Assembly (NCBI RefSeq): GCF_012927085.1
Contig: NZ_JABBFX010000001.1
Location: forward strand, 1,054,001 to 1,118,000
Length of the DNA: 64,000 bases
DNA from: Ramlibacter agri
GTDB taxonomy: Bacteria; Pseudomonadota; Gammaproteobacteria; Burkholderiales; Burkholderiaceae_C
Direction: 5' to 3'
The position numbers were made by a program, and so were the translations under genes. The notes beneath the pieces are model-generated. The model did not search any database and had not been told where the DNA came from. It saw only the letters and a program-made list of their open reading frames with translations. This document shows positions 1-8,714 of the stretch, one piece after another. Within the stretch, counting starts at the first letter, position 1. Each line of letters begins with the position of its first letter.

Positions 1-492
1 GGCGAGCCGACGCTGTACCACGGGCGCGTGACCGACACCTCCGGCCAGCCGCTGGCGGGCTGCGAACTCGATGTATGGTCCGGCGACGAGGGCGGCCTGT
101 ACGACATGCAGAAGGGCGACAGCATGAGCCTGCGCGCCCAGTTCCAGACCGACCAGGACGGCAACTACCGCTTCTGGTCGATCAAGCCCACCTTCTACCC
201 GGTGCCGGGCGACGGGCCCGTCGGCGCGATGCTGGACAAGATGGGCCGGCACCTGAACCGGCCGGGCCACATGCACATGATGCTGAACGCGCCGGGGCAC
301 GAGAAGCTGGTCACGCACATCTTCGTCAAGGACAGCCCCTACCTCGATTCGGATGCGGTGTTCGGGGTGCGGAACAGCCTGGTGGTGGACTTCCCCAAGC
401 ACGGACCGGGCAAGGCGCCGGACGGGCGGGCCATGAGCAAGCCCTACTACACGGCGAAGTACGACTTCCGCCTGGTTCCGTCCGCGGGTTGA
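1..492 (+). CDS. Intradiol ring-cleavage dioxygenase, 3' part (hydroxyquinol/catechol 1,2-dioxygenase type)
   Basis: The last 163 residues of an iron(III) intradiol dioxygenase, which opens catechol-type rings between the two hydroxyls to give a muconate-type acid. The fragment has the family's beta-sandwich segment, a YPVPGDGPVG stretch carrying one tyrosine iron ligand, and RPGHMHMML, whose two histidines match the remaining ligands. The first tyrosine ligand and the N-terminal helical domain lie outside the window. The PYLDSDAVFGV stretch resembles hydroxyquinol 1,2-dioxygenases more than plain catechol enzymes, but that sub-assignment is tentative. It ends 10 bases before the next gene, whose ribosome binding site overlaps the stop codon, so they are co-transcribed. 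Confidence 0.88.
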   Translation, partial: GEPTLYHGRVTDTSGQPLAGCELDVWSGDEGGLYDMQKGDSMSLRAQFQTDQDGNYRFWSIKPTFYPVPGDGPVGAMLDKMGRHLNRPGHMHMMLNAPGHEKLVTHIFVKDSPYLDSDAVFGVRNSLVVDFPKHGPGKAPDGRAMSKPYYTAKYDFRLVPSAG

Positions 493-502
493 GGAGGCGC
501 CC

Positions 503-1297
503 TTGAAAATCGGCAAGGCCACCGCGCCGCGTTCGGCGATCTGCACGTCCAACGAAGACCGCATCGTCGTGCGCGGGCACGACCTGGCGCGCGACCTGAT
601 CGGGCAGGTCGGCTTCGGCGACTATTTCTTCCTGCTGCTCACCGGCCGCAAGCCGGATGCCGCGGCCAGCGCGGTGCTCAACTCCACCCTGGTGGCGATC
701 GCGGAGCACGGCCTGGTGCCCAGCGTGCAGGCCGCACGCATGACGATGGCGGCGGCGCCCGACGCCATGCAGGGCGCAGTGGCGGCAGGCCTGCTGGGCT
801 CGGGCTCGGTGATCCTGGGCGCGTCCGAGACCGCGGGCCGCATGTTCGTCGAAATCGACCAGGCCGCGGCCGGTGGTGACTTGCATGCCGCGGCCCGCGC
901 GGTCGTGAGTGCGCGGCGCGAGAAAAAGCTGCCCATCCCGGGCTACGGCCACCCCGAGCACAAACGGCGCGACCCGCGCGTAGACGCGCTGTTCAACGTG
1001 TCGGCGCGCGCCGGCGGCGGCCAGCGCTTCATCGAGATCGCGAAGGCGGTGGAAGACGTGATTCCCGAGGTGGTCGGCAAGGACCTCAAGCTCAACGTGT
1101 CGGCGGCCATCCCCGCCGTGCTGCTGGGCGTGGGCTTCCCGGTGAACGCGCTGAAGGGCGTGCCCATGCTGGCGCGCACCGCCAGCCTCATCGCCCACCT
1201 CAACGAGGAACTGGACGACCCGATCGGCTTCGCGCTGTCCTACCAGGCCACGCGCGAATACCTCTACACGGGCAAGATGCCGGAGGGCGGGCGGTGA
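503..1297 (+). CDS. Citryl-CoA lyase-like / citrate synthase family protein
   Basis: A 264-residue protein of the citrate synthase fold, much shorter than a citrate synthase (about 430) and close to citryl-CoA lyases. Such lyases split a citrate-like CoA thioester into acetyl-CoA and an oxoacid. The GYGHPEHKRRDPR segment retains one catalytic histidine and the CoA-binding arginine. The usual HGxxE histidine is replaced in ILGASE, and the aspartate of the NVD motif is serine (LNVSAA). The start is TTG at 503, chosen because a GAGGAGG sequence at 491-497 is well spaced from it. The gene overlaps the following CoA-transferase by GTGA, suggesting that the transferase makes this protein's CoA-thioester substrate. 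Confidence 0.8.
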   Translation: MKIGKATAPRSAICTSNEDRIVVRGHDLARDLIGQVGFGDYFFLLLTGRKPDAAASAVLNSTLVAIAEHGLVPSVQAARMTMAAAPDAMQGAVAAGLLGSGSVILGASETAGRMFVEIDQAAAGGDLHAAARAVVSARREKKLPIPGYGHPEHKRRDPRVDALFNVSARAGGGQRFIEIAKAVEDVIPEVVGKDLKLNVSAAIPAVLLGVGFPVNALKGVPMLARTASLIAHLNEELDDPIGFALSYQATREYLYTGKMPEGGR

Positions 1298-2460
1298 TCA
1301 AGGTCCTGGACGGCGTGCGCGTGCTGGAGCACGGCACCTTCATCACCGGGCCCGCGGCTTCGATGCTGCTGGCCGACCTGGGCGCCGACGTCGTGAAGGT
1401 GGAACTGCCCGGCACCGGCGACCCCTTCCGCGCCTTCAAGGGCGGGCTCTATTCGCCGCACTACCAGACGGTCAACCGCAACAAGCGCAGCGTCACCTTC
1501 AACACCAAGCAGGCGGCCGACCGCGAGCAGTTCGATGCGCTGGTGAAGGACGCCGACGTCTACATCCAGAACTTCCGCCCGGGCTTCGCCGAGCAGATCG
1601 GCGCCGGCTACGAGCGCCTGAAGGAGCTGAACCCGCGCCTCATCTACTGCGCCATCAGCGGCTTCGGCGCCACCGGCCCGGCGGCGCACCGGCCCACCTA
1701 CGACAGCGTGGCGCAGGCGGCCAGCGGCTACCTGCGGCTGCTGGTGAACCCGGCCAATCCGCGCGTGGTGGGCCCGGCCATCGCCGACTTCGTCACCGGC
1801 TTCTACGCGGCCTACGGCATCCTGGGCGCGCTGTACGAACGCGAGCACAGCGGCGTCGCGCGCAAGGTCGAACTGTCGATGTTCGAGGCGATGACGCACT
1901 TCAACCTCGACGCCTTCCAGCACCTGTTCTCGGCCGACGAGGTGATGGGCCCCTTCAGCCGGCCCAGCGTCTCGCAGTCCTATGTGCTGGAGTGCGCGGA
2001 CGGCAGCTGGATCGCCTTGCACATGTCGTCGCCGGAGAAGTTCTGGCAAGGCCTGGCCAACGCCATGGAGAAGCCGGACATCTTCCTGGACGAGCGCTTC
2101 GCCAGCCGGCAGGCCCGCATCGCCAACCAGGAGGCGCTGATCGCCGTGATGCGGCCGATCTTCAAGCGCCATGACCGCGCCGAATGGTGTCGCCGGCTGG
2201 ACAGCAACGACGTGCCGCATTCCCCGATGTACACGACGGCCGAAGTGCCCGAGGATGCGCAGGCCAGGCACCTGCAACTGTTCGTGGAGACCGAGCATCC
2301 GGTGGTGGGCCACTGGCGCACCGTGCGCTCGCCGGTCAGCTTCGACGGCGAGCGCCCGCTGGAAGTGAGCGCCCCGCCGCTGCTGGGGGAACACAACGAG
2401 GAGCTGCACGCCGGCTGGAAGCCGCGCGCCGCGGCACCCGCGAAGGAGACGAGGAAGTGA
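1294..2460 (+). CDS. CaiB/BaiF family class III CoA-transferase
   Basis: A 388-residue class III CoA-transferase, moving CoA from a donor thioester to a carboxylic acid through an aspartyl intermediate. Family signatures are LDGVRVLEHG at the N terminus, DLGADVVKVE, the NRNKRSV segment, and AIADFVTG around residue 170 with the likely catalytic aspartate. Length is normal for the family. The start is GTG, overlapping the stop of the preceding lyase-like gene (GTGA), and the stop overlaps the ATG of the next gene. Substrate is not readable from sequence; the context of a ring-cleaving dioxygenase and a citryl-CoA-lyase-like protein suggests a di- or tricarboxylic acid produced from an aromatic compound. 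Confidence 0.9.
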   Translation: MIKVLDGVRVLEHGTFITGPAASMLLADLGADVVKVELPGTGDPFRAFKGGLYSPHYQTVNRNKRSVTFNTKQAADREQFDALVKDADVYIQNFRPGFAEQIGAGYERLKELNPRLIYCAISGFGATGPAAHRPTYDSVAQAASGYLRLLVNPANPRVVGPAIADFVTGFYAAYGILGALYEREHSGVARKVELSMFEAMTHFNLDAFQHLFSADEVMGPFSRPSVSQSYVLECADGSWIALHMSSPEKFWQGLANAMEKPDIFLDERFASRQARIANQEALIAVMRPIFKRHDRAEWCRRLDSNDVPHSPMYTTAEVPEDAQARHLQLFVETEHPVVGHWRTVRSPVSFDGERPLEVSAPPLLGEHNEELHAGWKPRAAAPAKETRK

Positions 2461-3416
2461 TGTTGCGCCGTGCCGTCCTGGCCCTGCTGGCCGCCCTGCC
2501 GCTCGCCGCCGCGGCGCAGGACTTTCCCAGCCGTCCGCTGAAGTTGGTCGTGCCCTTCGGGCCCGGCACCACCACCGACATCGTTGCGCGCGTGTTCGCC
2601 GAGGCGCTGGTGAAGCCGCTGGGCCAGCCGGTGGTGGTGGAGAACAAGGCGGGCGCGGGCGGCAACATCGGCGCCGACCTCGTCGCCAAGGCGCAACCGG
2701 ACGGCTACACGATCGTCATGGGGACGGTGGGCACGCACGCGATCAACCCGGGCCTGTACCGCAAGATGCCCTACGACGCGCTGAAGGACTTCGCGCCGAT
2801 CGGCTTCGCCGGCTACACGCCGACCCTGCTGGTGGTGAGCACCGCTTCTCCCGTGAAGTCGCTGAAGGACTTGCAGGCCGCGGCCGCCAAGCCGGGCGGC
2901 GTCAACTTCGCCAGTGCCGGCAACGGCACCTCGGGCCACCTGGCCGGCGAGCTGCTGAAGGCGCGCCTGGGCGGCGAGATGGTGCACGTGCCTTACAAGG
3001 AAGGCGGGCTGGCCATGACGGACGTGATGGGCGGCCAGGTGCAGTTCATGTTCTATCACCCGGCGGCGGTGATGCCGCAGGTGAAGGCGGGCAAGCTGCG
3101 CCCGCTGGGCGTGTCCAGCGCCAAGCGCAGCAGCGCCGCGCCCGACGTGCCGACGATCAGCGAGCAGGGCTACGGCGACTTCGACCTGGTCGCCTGGTTC
3201 ATGCTCTACGCGCCGGCCGGCACGCCCGCGCCCGTGCTGGCGAAGCTGCGCGACGCCGTCGTGCAGGCCGTGAACAACCCCGAAGTGAAGGCGAAGCTGG
3301 AGGCCCAGGGCCTGGAAGTGCCGGTGCTCAAGCCGGACGAGATGGCCGCCTTCAGCCGCGTCGAGATCGCCAAGTGGTCCGAGCTGGTCAAGCGCTCGGG
3401 CGCGCACGTCGACTGA
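2460..3416 (+). CDS. Bug/TctC-family tripartite tricarboxylate transporter receptor
   Basis: A 318-residue periplasmic binding protein of the Bug family. A signal peptide (MLRRAVLALLAALPLAAAAQ) is followed by the family start DFPSRPLKLVVPFGPG and the AGAGGNIGADLVAKA segment. These receptors bind carboxylates and usually serve TctAB permeases, but no tctA or tctB is present here; a Liv-type ABC importer follows instead. The ATG overlaps the stop of the CoA-transferase gene (TGATG). Orphan Bug receptors are very numerous in Burkholderiales, and their ligands are mostly unknown. Translational coupling suggests its ligand is the acid handled by the operon's CoA-dependent enzymes. Confidence 0.92.
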   Translation: MLRRAVLALLAALPLAAAAQDFPSRPLKLVVPFGPGTTTDIVARVFAEALVKPLGQPVVVENKAGAGGNIGADLVAKAQPDGYTIVMGTVGTHAINPGLYRKMPYDALKDFAPIGFAGYTPTLLVVSTASPVKSLKDLQAAAAKPGGVNFASAGNGTSGHLAGELLKARLGGEMVHVPYKEGGLAMTDVMGGQVQFMFYHPAAVMPQVKAGKLRPLGVSSAKRSSAAPDVPTISEQGYGDFDLVAWFMLYAPAGTPAPVLAKLRDAVVQAVNNPEVKAKLEAQGLEVPVLKPDEMAAFSRVEIAKWSELVKRSGAHVD

Positions 3417-3451
3417 TTCCACGACAAGAGATTCACAAGAGGAGACAAAGC

Positions 3452-4660
3452 ATGAGCCTGACCCGCCGCCGGATTCTCTCTGCCACGAGCGCCGCTGCCG
3501 GCGCGCTGTTCGGCCTGCCTGCGCTTGCGCAGCAGGCGGCCGGCGCGCCGATCCGCATCGGCAGCACCCTGGCGCTCACCGGGCCGCTTTCGGCCACCGC
3601 CCTCACGCACAAGCTGGTGGGCGAGATCTACGTGGAGCAGTTGAACAAGCGCGGCGGCCTGCTGGGCCGGCCCGTGCAGTGGATCGTGAAGGACGACCAG
3701 TCCAAGCCGGAGCTGGCCCGCACCTTGTACGAACAGCTGATCACCTCCGACAAGGTGGACCTGCTGATGGGGCCGTACGCCACCGGCGCCATCCTGTCCG
3801 CCATGGGCGTGGCCCAGCGCTACAACAAGGTGCTGGTGCACCACACCTTCGGCATCCCGTCGATGGCCAAGTACGACATGCAGTTCCCGGCCTGGTCCTT
3901 GGGCCCGGACCCGCAGAAGACGGTGTCCAACTCGCTGTTCGACCTGATGGAGACGGCCAAGAAGCCGCCCAAGACCATCGCCATCGTCACCAGCAAATTC
4001 CCCTCGGTGCACTTCATGTCGCTGGGCGGCCGCGAGGTGGCCAAGCAGCGCGGACTGAAGGAGGTGCTGTTCCTCGAGTGGGAGTTCGGCAACCGCGACT
4101 TCGGCCCGATCGCCGCGCGGGTGAAGGACGCCAACCCCGACATGGTGTGGATCGGCGACATCGGCCTGGAAGGCAACCAGCTGCTGGAAGCCATGAAGAA
4201 GATCGACTACACGCCGCCGATCCACTTCCACCTGTATCCCGCGCCCGGCCCGATGACGCACTCGCCGGAAGGCGCCAACGCGCTGTCGGTGACCATCTTC
4301 GAGGAGCAGCCGCCCTTCACCAACAGCGGCACCGCCGCCGAATTCGTGAAGACCTTCAACGAGCGCGCCACGGCAGCCGGCCTGCCCGACACGCACGTGG
4401 AAGTGCAGGCAGCGGCTTCGTACAGCGCCTGGCAGATCCTGGAAGCGGGCGTGCGCGGCGCCAACAGCCTGGACGACAAGAAGATCGGCGAGTGGCTGCG
4501 CAAGAACAAGGTGGACACGATCCAGGGGCGCCTGCGCTTCGACGGCCCCGGCAACTACGGCGACGACCTGATGAAGATCAAGCAGGTGCAGGGCGGCACC
4601 TGGAAGGTGATCTGGCCGACGTCCTTCGCATCCCCCGGCGCCAGCCTGCAGGTGCGATGA
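3452..4660 (+). CDS. ABC transporter substrate-binding protein, LivJ/LivK type
   Basis: A 402-residue type I periplasmic binding protein that would deliver ligand to the permeases encoded just downstream. The N terminus MSLTRRRILSATSAAAG looks like a twin-arginine signal ending at ALAQQ. The mature protein starts IRIGSTLALTGPLS, typical of amide/branched-chain amino acid receptors, with DDQSKPE and MGPYATGAI farther in. The ATG at 3452 is preceded by GAGGAGA at 3439-3445. It ends overlapping livH (ATGA). Ligands in this family range from leucine to aromatic acids; with an aromatic dioxygenase in the operon an aromatic acid or a derived carboxylate is plausible but unproven. Confidence 0.93.
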   Translation: MSLTRRRILSATSAAAGALFGLPALAQQAAGAPIRIGSTLALTGPLSATALTHKLVGEIYVEQLNKRGGLLGRPVQWIVKDDQSKPELARTLYEQLITSDKVDLLMGPYATGAILSAMGVAQRYNKVLVHHTFGIPSMAKYDMQFPAWSLGPDPQKTVSNSLFDLMETAKKPPKTIAIVTSKFPSVHFMSLGGREVAKQRGLKEVLFLEWEFGNRDFGPIAARVKDANPDMVWIGDIGLEGNQLLEAMKKIDYTPPIHFHLYPAPGPMTHSPEGANALSVTIFEEQPPFTNSGTAAEFVKTFNERATAAGLPDTHVEVQAAASYSAWQILEAGVRGANSLDDKKIGEWLRKNKVDTIQGRLRFDGPGNYGDDLMKIKQVQGGTWKVIWPTSFASPGASLQVR

Positions 4661-5520
4661 CGCTGCCCAGCCTGAACCTGCTGGCGCAGTCCATCCTCTC
4701 GGGCATCTTCATCGGCGCGCTGTACGGCCTGATCGGCCTGGGGCTGGGCCTCACCTGGGGCTTGCTGCGCCAGATCAACCTGGCGCACTTCGGGCTGGTG
4801 TTCCTGGGCGGCTACCTCAGCTACCAGATGACCGCCAGCTGGAAGCTGGACCCGCTGCTGGCGCTCGTCCTGGTGCCGCCGCTGTTCTTCGCCATCGGCG
4901 TGGGCATGCAGTGGGTGCTGTCCAAGTTCGCGATCACGCCCTTCAACTCGCTGCTGGTGAGCTTCGGCATCACGGTGGTGATCGAGAGCGGCATCCAGGG
5001 CATCTGGACGGCGGACTACCGCAAGCTGGAGTCGCCCTACAACGCGATGAAGTTCACCGTCGGCAAGCTGTACCTGCCGGTGCCCGAACTCGTGACCCTG
5101 GCGCTGGCGCTTGCCGCCTGCTTCGGCGTGTGGGCAGCGATGCGCTACACCGACCTGGGCAAGGCGATGCGGGCGATGGCCGAGGACGGCAAGATCGCGG
5201 CGGCCTTCGGCGTCAACGCGCAGACCCTGGCGCTGGTGCTGGCCGGCGGCTGCGCCGCGCTGGCCGGCGTGGCGGGCGTCTGCCTGGCGCTGACCTTCTC
5301 GCTGACGCCTTCGCAGATCTATGCCTGGGTGGGCGTGGTGTTCGCCGCCGTCATGCTGGGCGGCCTGGGCAGCGCGCTCGGGCCGCTGGCCGCCGGCGTC
5401 ATCATCGGCGTCAGCGAAGCGATCACCATGGCGGTGGCTTCGCCTTCGTGGGCGCCCATCGTCTCCTTTTCGCTGCTGATCGCGATGCTGTTGCTGCGAC
5501 CCGCGAAGGCCGGCACATGA
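4657..5520 (+). CDS. Branched-chain amino acid-type ABC transporter permease, LivH family
   Basis: A 287-residue inner-membrane permease with about eight hydrophobic segments. The motifs GALYGLIGLGLGLTWG and INLAHFG near the N terminus, and the coupling-helix region AMAEDGKIAAAFGVN with the glycine-rich stretch GVVFAAVMLGGLGS, are those of LivH. It forms the translocation channel with the LivM half of the next gene. Start ATG at 4657 overlaps the stop of the receptor gene, and its own stop overlaps the start of the fused livM-livG gene, so the whole importer is translationally coupled. Confidence 0.93.
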   Translation: MTLPSLNLLAQSILSGIFIGALYGLIGLGLGLTWGLLRQINLAHFGLVFLGGYLSYQMTASWKLDPLLALVLVPPLFFAIGVGMQWVLSKFAITPFNSLLVSFGITVVIESGIQGIWTADYRKLESPYNAMKFTVGKLYLPVPELVTLALALAACFGVWAAMRYTDLGKAMRAMAEDGKIAAAFGVNAQTLALVLAGGCAALAGVAGVCLALTFSLTPSQIYAWVGVVFAAVMLGGLGSALGPLAAGVIIGVSEAITMAVASPSWAPIVSFSLLIAMLLLRPAKAGT

Positions 5521-7250
5521 AACGGACCCTCACTCTTGTTCTTGCGGCCGGTGCTGGCCTGGCCTGCATTCCCTGGCTGGGGCTGCCGGCCTTCTACGAG
5601 TCCTTCCTGTACCTGGTGTTCCACTGGATGATCCTGGCGCTGTCCTGGAACATCCTCTCGGGCTACTCGGGCTACTTCTCCTTCGGACATGGCGCCTTCT
5701 TCGGCATCGGCATGTACACGACGGCGGTGCTGGGGGCCAAGTTCGACTGGCCCTTCCTCGCGACCTTGCCTTTCGCGGCGCTGGTGCCCGCGCTGTTCGG
5801 GCTGGGGCTGGGCTTCGTCGTGTTCCGCGTGAAGTCCGTGCGCGGCGAACTGTTCGCGCTGCTGACGCTGGCGGTCACCTTCGTGGTCGCCACCATCATC
5901 GTCAACACGCCCATCGACGGCGGCCCGGGCATCTACCTGAACACGGTGCAGGTGCCGAAGATCGCGCCTTCGCCAGCCTCGGCGCTGTACCTGATGGTGC
6001 TGATCGCCGCGATCGTGACCCTGTTGGTGGCGTGGAAGGTGCAGAACTCGAAGCTGGGCATCGGCCTGTTCGCGATCCACGACGACGAGGACGTGGCGGA
6101 GGTGATGGGCGTGCCCACCTTCCGCTACAAGCTGCTCGCCTTCGCGCTGTCCTGCGGGCTGGCGGGCGTGGCCGGCGGCATCCATGCGCTGTTCGTGCAG
6201 TACGTGACCACGGCCGAGACCTTCAACATCACGGTGCCGCTGACGGTAGTGCTCATGAGCGTGCTGGGCGGCACGCGCTGGTGGGGCGGGCCGGCCATCG
6301 GCGCGGCTGCGATCACCGGGCTTTTGTATGCCTTCACGGCGGGCGACCACGCGGTGGCGGGGCGGGCGGCGGTGGGCGGGATCCTGGTGGTGGTGATCCT
6401 GTTCATGCCGGAAGGCGTGCTGGGCACCTTGCTGAAGAAGCGGCGCAAGCCGGTGGCGAAGGAGGTGTTGCCGGGGCCCACGCCGGCGCCGCCGCCGCGC
6501 GCGCCGGCCGTCGTCACGTCCAGGCCGCTGCTCGAAGTCCGCGGCCTGTCCAAGGCCTTCAAGGGCGTGCAGGCGCTGGACAAGGTGAACCTGCAGGTGC
6601 GCCAGGGCGAGATCCTCGGCCTGCTCGGGCCCAACGGCTCCGGCAAGTCGACCTTCATCAACGTGGTGAGCGGGCATTACCCGCTGAGCGCGGGCGAGCT
6701 CGTGTTCGACGGCCAGGTGCTGACCGGCGCGCCGGCGCACCGCATGGCGCAGGCCGGCATCGCCCGCACCTACCAGATCCCGCGGCCCTTCAAGCATATG
6801 ACTGTGCTGGAGAACGTGTCCATGGTGGCGATGTTCGGCTGCGCTTCGCTCGATGCGCAAGCCGCGACCCGCGAAGCCTGGAAGTGGCTGGAGTTCACCG
6901 GCCTGCAGGACCGCGCGAACGCGCTGCCCGACGACCTCAACCTGCACCAGCGCAAGTTCCTGGAACTGGCGCGCGCGCTGGCGGCCAGGCCGCGGCTGGT
7001 GCTGCTGGACGAGGTGTTGTCGGGGCTGACGCCGGGCGAGATCAACGAGGCGATCGAGCTGATCCGGCGCATCCGCGACCAGGGCGCGACCATCGTGTTC
7101 GTCGAGCACGTGATGCGCGCGGTGATGGCGCTGACCGATCGCATCGTGGTGCTGAACCACGGCAAGCTGATCGCGCAGGGCCAGGCCACGGAAGTGATGC
7201 AGGACAGCGAGGTGGTGAGTGCGTATCTCGGACGGCCGGCCCATGCTTGA
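5517..7250 (+). CDS. Fused LivM-type permease and LivG-type ATPase of an ABC importer
   Basis: A 577-residue fusion. Residues about 1-300 form a LivM-type permease (NILSGYSGYFSFGHGAF, then HDDEDVAEVMGV). A proline/alanine-rich linker near 315-335 leads to a LivG-type nucleotide-binding domain with Walker A GPNGSGKST, Walker B LVLLDEV and the H-loop histidine in FVEHVM. The ABC signature is degenerate: LHQRKFLELARAL in place of LSxGQ, a variation seen in LivG-like proteins. LivM and LivG are normally separate polypeptides; the fusion fixes them one to one. The start ATG at 5517 overlaps the livH stop, and the end overlaps livF by 8 bases. Confidence 0.93.
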   Translation: MKRTLTLVLAAGAGLACIPWLGLPAFYESFLYLVFHWMILALSWNILSGYSGYFSFGHGAFFGIGMYTTAVLGAKFDWPFLATLPFAALVPALFGLGLGFVVFRVKSVRGELFALLTLAVTFVVATIIVNTPIDGGPGIYLNTVQVPKIAPSPASALYLMVLIAAIVTLLVAWKVQNSKLGIGLFAIHDDEDVAEVMGVPTFRYKLLAFALSCGLAGVAGGIHALFVQYVTTAETFNITVPLTVVLMSVLGGTRWWGGPAIGAAAITGLLYAFTAGDHAVAGRAAVGGILVVVILFMPEGVLGTLLKKRRKPVAKEVLPGPTPAPPPRAPAVVTSRPLLEVRGLSKAFKGVQALDKVNLQVRQGEILGLLGPNGSGKSTFINVVSGHYPLSAGELVFDGQVLTGAPAHRMAQAGIARTYQIPRPFKHMTVLENVSMVAMFGCASLDAQAATREAWKWLEFTGLQDRANALPDDLNLHQRKFLELARALAARPRLVLLDEVLSGLTPGEINEAIELIRRIRDQGATIVFVEHVMRAVMALTDRIVVLNHGKLIAQGQATEVMQDSEVVSAYLGRPAHA

Positions 7251-7947
7251 AGTCGCGGACCTGAAGGCGAACTACGGCGCGGCGCCGGCGCTGTGGGGCG
7301 TGTCGTTGAACGTCGAGCGAGGCGAACTCGTGTGCGTGGTCGGGCCCAACGGCGCCGGCAAGAGCACGCTGATCAACGTCATCGCCGGCCTGCACCGCGC
7401 GCGCGAAGGCAAGCTGCGCTTCGAGGGCGCGGACATCACGAGGCTGGCTGCGCACCGCTTCTGCGGCCGCGGCATCGCCATCGTGCCCGAGGGGCGGCGG
7501 CTCTTCACCGGCATGACGGTGCAGGAGAACCTGGCCCTGGGCAGCTTCCTGCCGGATGCCAAGGCGCAGCGCGCACAGACGCTGGACCGCGTGCTGGCGC
7601 TGTTTCCGGCGCTGAAGGCCAAGCTGCCCATGCCGGCCGGCTCGTTGTCGGGCGGCCAGCAGCAGATGGTGGCGATCGGCCGCGCGCTCATGAGCCGGCC
7701 ACAATTGCTGTTGCTCGACGAGCCTTCGCTGGGCCTGGCGCCGGCGGTGGTGCTGGACATGTTCCAGGCCATCCGCGGCATCAACGCGCAGGGCACTTCG
7801 GTGCTACTGGTGGAGCAGAACGTGGCGATGGCGATGGAGATCGCCCGCCGGGCCTACGTGATGGAAGAAGGCCGCATCGTCGCCGAAGGCGCGGCGCGGG
7901 AGCTGATGGACCGGCCCGAGATCCAGAAGGCCTATCTCGGCCTCTGA
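7243..7947 (+). CDS. ABC transporter ATP-binding protein, LivF family
   Basis: A 234-residue ATPase that completes the importer by pairing with the ATPase half of the preceding fusion. It has Walker A GPNGAGKST near residue 38, the signature LSGGQQQMVAIGRAL, Walker B LLLLDEPSLGLAP and the H-loop region. The longer reading frame begins at 7219, but the ATG at 7243 fits the family N terminus (MLEVADLKANYG) and gives an 8-base overlap with the upstream gene. It is the last gene of the operon; the next gene converges two bases after its stop, and no intrinsic terminator is visible between them. Confidence 0.93.
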   Translation: MLEVADLKANYGAAPALWGVSLNVERGELVCVVGPNGAGKSTLINVIAGLHRAREGKLRFEGADITRLAAHRFCGRGIAIVPEGRRLFTGMTVQENLALGSFLPDAKAQRAQTLDRVLALFPALKAKLPMPAGSLSGGQQQMVAIGRALMSRPQLLLLDEPSLGLAPAVVLDMFQAIRGINAQGTSVLLVEQNVAMAMEIARRAYVMEEGRIVAEGAARELMDRPEIQKAYLGL

Positions 7948-7949
7948 AC

Positions 7950-8714
7950 TCAGAACACCTTGGCGGCGAGGAAGGTGATGCCGCTGAACACGGACCATCC
8001 GCCGGAGGCCGTGTTCAGGCCCTTGCTGACGCCGGCGTCGATGACGATGGCGGGCGAAACGGCGTAGGCGGCCGCCACCAGCGCCTGCGTGGTGCGGTCC
8101 GCGCCGCCGCGCCAGGTGCCGGACAACTCGGCCTGCGCGGACCAATGCTCGTCGAGGTTGCGCGAGAAGGCGCTGGCCCAGCCCTTCTGCCAGGCGCTTT
8201 CGCCGGCCGGCGTGCCCCCGAGGTGCGTCGCCGTGAGGTTGACGTCCACGTGCCACTTCGGCGCGAAGTCGCTGCTGAAGATGCCGTTCAAGCCGGCGTC
8301 CGTGTGCTCGCTGCCGATGCCGGCGCGGGCGGTGGGCAGCTTGACGCCAGCCTCCAGGCCGAAGGCGTTCGCATCGTTCACCGCGAAGCGCCGCTTCAGC
8401 ACGATGGAGGTGTCGCCGATGCCGCGCTCGCTGGTGCCGGCCGCATCCTGCTGGTGGACGAAGGCGTCGCCGCCGACGCGGATGCCCCAGTCGGGCGTGA
8501 AGGCCAGCTTGAGCGTGTAGGGCACGGTGTCGCGCCGCCGCGGGTCTTCGGCGTTGCTGCGCTGCACGCCGGCTTCGACCTCCAGCCAGCCGGGCGCCGA
8601 GAGGGCAGCTGGCGTCGACACGCTGGGACGGTAGGGCGTGACCGAAGGCACCTCGTCGGCTTGTGCTCCGATGCAGGCAAGCAGCGCTGGGATGAAGAGG
8701 AGGGCGCGTTTCAT
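7950..8714 (-). CDS. MetA-pathway-of-phenol-degradation-like outer membrane protein
   Basis: A 254-residue secreted protein: signal peptide MKRALLFIPALLACIGAQA, then alternating amphipathic strands ending in an aromatic residue (AAKVF), as in outer-membrane beta barrels. Features such as GWLEVEAGVQ, VPYTLKLAFTPDWGIRVGGDAF and PTARAGIGSEHTDAG recall the transporter/Phenol_MetA_deg family, thought to help hydrophobic aromatics cross the outer membrane. Its ATG overlaps the stop of the upstream flavin hydroxylase by ATGA, so it is co-expressed with an aromatic-modifying enzyme. Exact family membership is from overall character, not from a profile search. Confidence 0.7.
   Translation of the reverse strand: MKRALLFIPALLACIGAQADEVPSVTPYRPSVSTPAALSAPGWLEVEAGVQRSNAEDPRRRDTVPYTLKLAFTPDWGIRVGGDAFVHQQDAAGTSERGIGDTSIVLKRRFAVNDANAFGLEAGVKLPTARAGIGSEHTDAGLNGIFSSDFAPKWHVDVNLTATHLGGTPAGESAWQKGWASAFSRNLDEHWSAQAELSGTWRGGADRTTQALVAAAYAVSPAIVIDAGVSKGLNTASGGWSVFSGITFLAAKVF

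Noticed and set aside
5319..7244. A 641-codon minus-strand frame opposite the LivM-LivG fusion
   Set aside because: Shadow of the codon bias of the real gene; no motif and no start context.
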